From NCBI GenBank assembly GCA_963582345.1, contig CAUZSN010000116.1, forward strand, positions 1 through 8,342: DNA of 8,342 nucleotides, in the 5' to 3' direction. This stretch comes from CAUZSN01 sp963582345 (lineage in GTDB: Bacteria > Planctomycetota > Planctomycetia > Planctomycetales > Planctomycetaceae). The notes under the pieces were generated by a model. The model saw only the letters and a list, made by a program, of their open reading frames with translations, did no database searches and was not told the origin of the DNA. Shown here piece by piece: positions 7,120-8,342 of the stretch. Position 1 is the stretch's first letter, and every line of letters starts with the position of its first letter. Made by a program: the position numbers and the translations under genes.

Positions 7120-7560
7120 CGTTTTGAAGATTTCGACCGGGCCTCATGCAGATTTCCCGAACCATCCATATTCAAGCAGCACAGATGCTTTAATCGGCAC
7201 ACGAGGTGAAGATAAACCTTGCAGTTTGGATGGATCACATCTTCGTAAGAGCTATGGTTCATTTTTCGCTGTGCGTTATTTAATTATTTAATTTGCAAAT
7301 TTAGCGGCAGTGCATTACAAATGCAATGACCCGCTCAACTTGGGCGGGTTGTGTATGTGGCAGGTCGACACGTCGATGATTCTGTTTCGACAACGGAAAT
7401 TCTTGTAGAATTTCTAAACTCTGGGAATAAATCTCTTTAACTCTGAATCTCAGTAGTTGTTGTGTGTCCTGTCATAGGTCCTGCCGAACTCGTCGGACAT
7501 TTTGTGCTTCGTGTAAAGGACTGCAAGGAATCAATTAGTTTACGGGGAACTGTGGAGATT
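7120..7560. promoter_or_regulatory. Divergent intergenic region with several inverted repeats
   Basis: No convincing gene is present. An AT-rich stretch (about 7278-7302) contains the palindrome AATTTGCAAATT (7290-7301). Next are TGCATT-ACA-AATGCA (7311-7325), ACCCGC/GCGGGT (7329-7334 with 7344-7349), and GAAATTC-TTGTA-GAATTTC (7396-7414). These may be operator sites or hairpins controlling the minus-strand TPR gene and the plus-strand lipoprotein gene. Sigma-70 elements are not clear on the minus strand. Confidence 0.5.
7403..7431 (+). promoter_or_regulatory. Possible promoter for the small lipoprotein gene
   Basis: TTGTAG (7403-7408) and AATAAA (7426-7431) are separated by 17 bases. The -35 half matches the sigma-70 consensus at three of six positions and the -10 half at four of six. 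It overlaps the 7396-7414 inverted repeat and would give a leader of about 120 bases. The match is weak. Confidence 0.25.
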
Positions 7561-7797
7561 ATGATGAAAAAGTTAATTGCTTTGTTGATGACGTTGTGCC
7601 TTGGTGTGTTTATTGTTGGGTGCGAAGAAAGCGGGCCAGCGACCGGTGGAGTTGAAGGTACGGGCGCTGATGCGACTCCTACAACTACGCCGCATGATTC
7701 AAAGATGATGGAAGACATGATGGGGGACTCTGGTATGTCGGACGAGATGAAGGAGAGGGCTCTTGGAACTGGGCCAAAGCAGGAATCGGCGCCGTAA
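7561..7797 (+). CDS. Small methionine-rich lipoprotein, function unknown
   Basis: The product has 78 residues (77 if the second ATG at 7564 is used). It starts MMKKLIALLMTLCLGVFIVGC, a typical lipoprotein signal with Cys21 as the lipidated residue. The mature part is short, low in complexity and predicted disordered: a Gly/Thr/Pro-rich stretch, then an acidic methionine-rich stretch (SKMMEDMMGDSGMSDEM) and a short tail. GGAG ends three bases before the first ATG and six before the second, so 7564 has the better spacing. The frame stays open upstream to GTG 7462, but that start would place extra residues before the signal peptide. No family was recognised. Such tiny lipoproteins are common in planctomycetes. 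Methionine-rich segments sometimes bind copper, but without His or Cys clusters this is only a possibility. No gene lies between it and the partial cytochrome gene. Confidence 0.75.
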   Translation: MMKKLIALLMTLCLGVFIVGCEESGPATGGVEGTGADATPTTTPHDSKMMEDMMGDSGMSDEMKERALGTGPKQESAP

Positions 7798-7934
7798 AAG
7801 TTATAGTACGCTAGGAGCCGAATTAACGCAGCTTCGTGGTGATGCCACGTCTGAGTCTGAGATTTATTCTTTTTTTCGGTCATTGCCATCGGTTTACACG
7901 CGGTTGCGCGGGGGAGGCATGGTTAAATTGCCCG

Positions 7935-7968
7935 ACCCGCGGTTCTGCCGCAGGGTTGCTTCATTTTT
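7935..7968 (+). terminator. Possible weak terminator
   Basis: ACCCGCGG (7935-7942) and CCGCAGGGT (7948-7956) form an eight-pair stem with one bulged A and a five-base loop. Five T residues follow at 7964-7968, eight bases after the stem. That gap is long for an intrinsic terminator, but the position would separate the lipoprotein gene from the next gene. Confidence 0.35.
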
Positions 7969-8023
7969 GCGATAAAAAGTTCCATTTCAGAACGCACTCC
8001 AGTACGTATTCCGTAGAATGGGG

Positions 8024-8083
8024 AGCCAGGTGGGTGCGCAAACCCGACTGAATCCGGGTGGCAGAGTCAGCGCATCGATGGCT
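8024..8083 (+). ncRNA. Candidate structured RNA or leader element before the partial cytochrome gene
   Basis: Three nested complementary pairs are seen: AGCCA 8024-8028 with TGGCT 8079-8083, TGCGC 8035-8039 with GCGCA 8070-8074, and GACT 8046-8049 with AGTC 8065-8068. A fourth pair, ACCC 8042-8045 with GGGT 8056-8059, interleaves with the innermost one, which would make a pseudoknot. It ends 31 bases before ATG 8115, where a cis-regulatory leader would lie. It matches no riboswitch class I could confirm, and the stems are short, so chance is possible. Confidence 0.3.
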
Positions 8084-8114
8084 TGTGGTTTTCCGTTACT
8101 GGTTGTGGCGACCG

Positions 8115-8342
8115 ATGGGTTCTAACTCAAATAATGACTGGTGCAGGCAGACGTTCCGGATTTCGCGATCCGCAGCCTTATTGTTTGTGTCACTGATCTC
8201 AGTGATCGCATTGTTGGTCGTGGTGATGAAGTCTCGAGGGCCGCGCGTTGCCGATCCACTGGTCGACATCAGCAACACCGTCGACGTAGAGGTGATTCGC
8301 CCAGAGGTGGTTGCATTTTGCGGCGACTGTCATGCCTATCCG
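8115..8342 (+). CDS. Membrane-anchored c-type heme protein, N-terminal 76 residues (cut by right edge)
   Basis: The frame is open from ATG 8115 to the end of the window. A basic, polar N-terminus (RQTFRISRS) precedes one membrane segment at about 19-38 (SAALLFVSLISVIALLVVVM). A short linker then leads to VAFCGDCHAYP, a CxxCH heme-attachment motif at residues 69-73, just before the edge. The topology fits a signal anchor with a periplasmic domain. A single CxxCH followed by a Pro-containing segment, soon after the membrane anchor, also occurs at the start of some VCBS/FG-GAP repeat proteins, so this gene could encode a heme/propeller fusion, a cytochrome or a multiheme protein. No Shine-Dalgarno site precedes ATG 8115. 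In-frame GTG codons at 8085 and 8058 are alternatives, with an in-frame stop at 8049. The start codon of the neighbouring lipoprotein gene lies about 550 bases upstream on the same strand. Confidence 0.75.
   Translation, partial: MGSNSNNDWCRQTFRISRSAALLFVSLISVIALLVVVMKSRGPRVADPLVDISNTVDVEVIRPEVVAFCGDCHAYP

Larger units (their letters stand above)
7798..8114. other. Intergenic region after the lipoprotein gene
   Basis: About 317 bases contain no gene I can support. Short plus-strand frames here lack a credible start or any family resemblance. A short hairpin CGTGG/CCACG (7835-7849) lies 17 bases before a T-run at 7867-7876. A second, longer hairpin and a possible structured RNA are listed separately. 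Confidence 0.5.

Noticed and set aside
7763..8051. Two overlapping short plus-strand frames (7763-7975 and 7836-8051)
   Set aside because: They are arginine-rich, lack signals or domains, start inside the lipoprotein gene or without a ribosome site, and overlap a hairpin. A GGGGGAGG stretch precedes ATG 7919 by only one base, too close to serve as its ribosome site.
8020..8120. Partial resemblance to cobalamin or cyclic-di-GMP riboswitches
   Set aside because: GACTGAATCCGGG recalls a cobalamin P3 hairpin and GGCGACCGATGG recalls the end of a c-di-GMP-I element, but the other conserved blocks of both classes are missing.
8096..8278. A 60-codon minus-strand frame at the right end
   Set aside because: It is antisense to the frame encoding the membrane anchor and CGDCH motif, and has no features of its own.

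Overview
The window looks like chromosomal DNA of a planctomycete, with moderate GC content. The best single marker is a DUF1559 pseudopilin-like protein (type IV pilin N-terminus plus the C-terminal glycine-rich DUF1559 motif), a family hugely expanded in that phylum. An FG-GAP/ASPIC-UnbV lipoprotein, a multiheme cytochrome with TPRs, GTG/TTG start codons and frequently absent Shine-Dalgarno sites fit the same assignment. The species cannot be named from the sequence.

Layout. Positions 1-7119 are read on the minus strand, so the order of transcription runs right to left. A membrane-anchored TPR protein (5842-7119) is followed by a 200-base gap with two hairpins. Next is the DUF1559 protein (4367-5641), closed by a very strong intrinsic terminator (4271-4322). 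Then comes a tight three-gene unit: a CRTAC1-like FG-GAP/UnbV lipoprotein (2451-4226), a seven-heme cytochrome c with C-terminal TPRs (525-2396) and an SGNH/GDSL-type hydrolase (1-541, running off the left edge). The hydrolase start codon overlaps the cytochrome stop. Position 7120 is a divergence point. A 440-base intergenic region with several inverted repeats separates the TPR gene from two plus-strand genes: a 77-78-residue methionine-rich lipoprotein (7561-7797) and the first 76 codons of a second membrane-anchored CxxCH protein (8115 to the right edge). Just before that last gene, 8024-8083 contains nested complementary segments that could fold into a structured RNA.

How the parts may work together. 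Every complete product carries an export or membrane-anchoring signal: N-terminal membrane segments, lipoboxes or a pilin-type signal. The cytochrome needs periplasmic heme attachment. The region therefore encodes a cell-envelope assembly. The FG-GAP lipoprotein, cytochrome and SGNH enzyme are the most likely to be functionally coupled, since they are adjacent and partly overlapping. The truncated right-hand heme protein suggests that a second, divergent redox or surface unit begins there. No mobile element, CRISPR array, tRNA or rRNA was seen. The existence of a single novel system is an inference from layout, not something the sequence proves.
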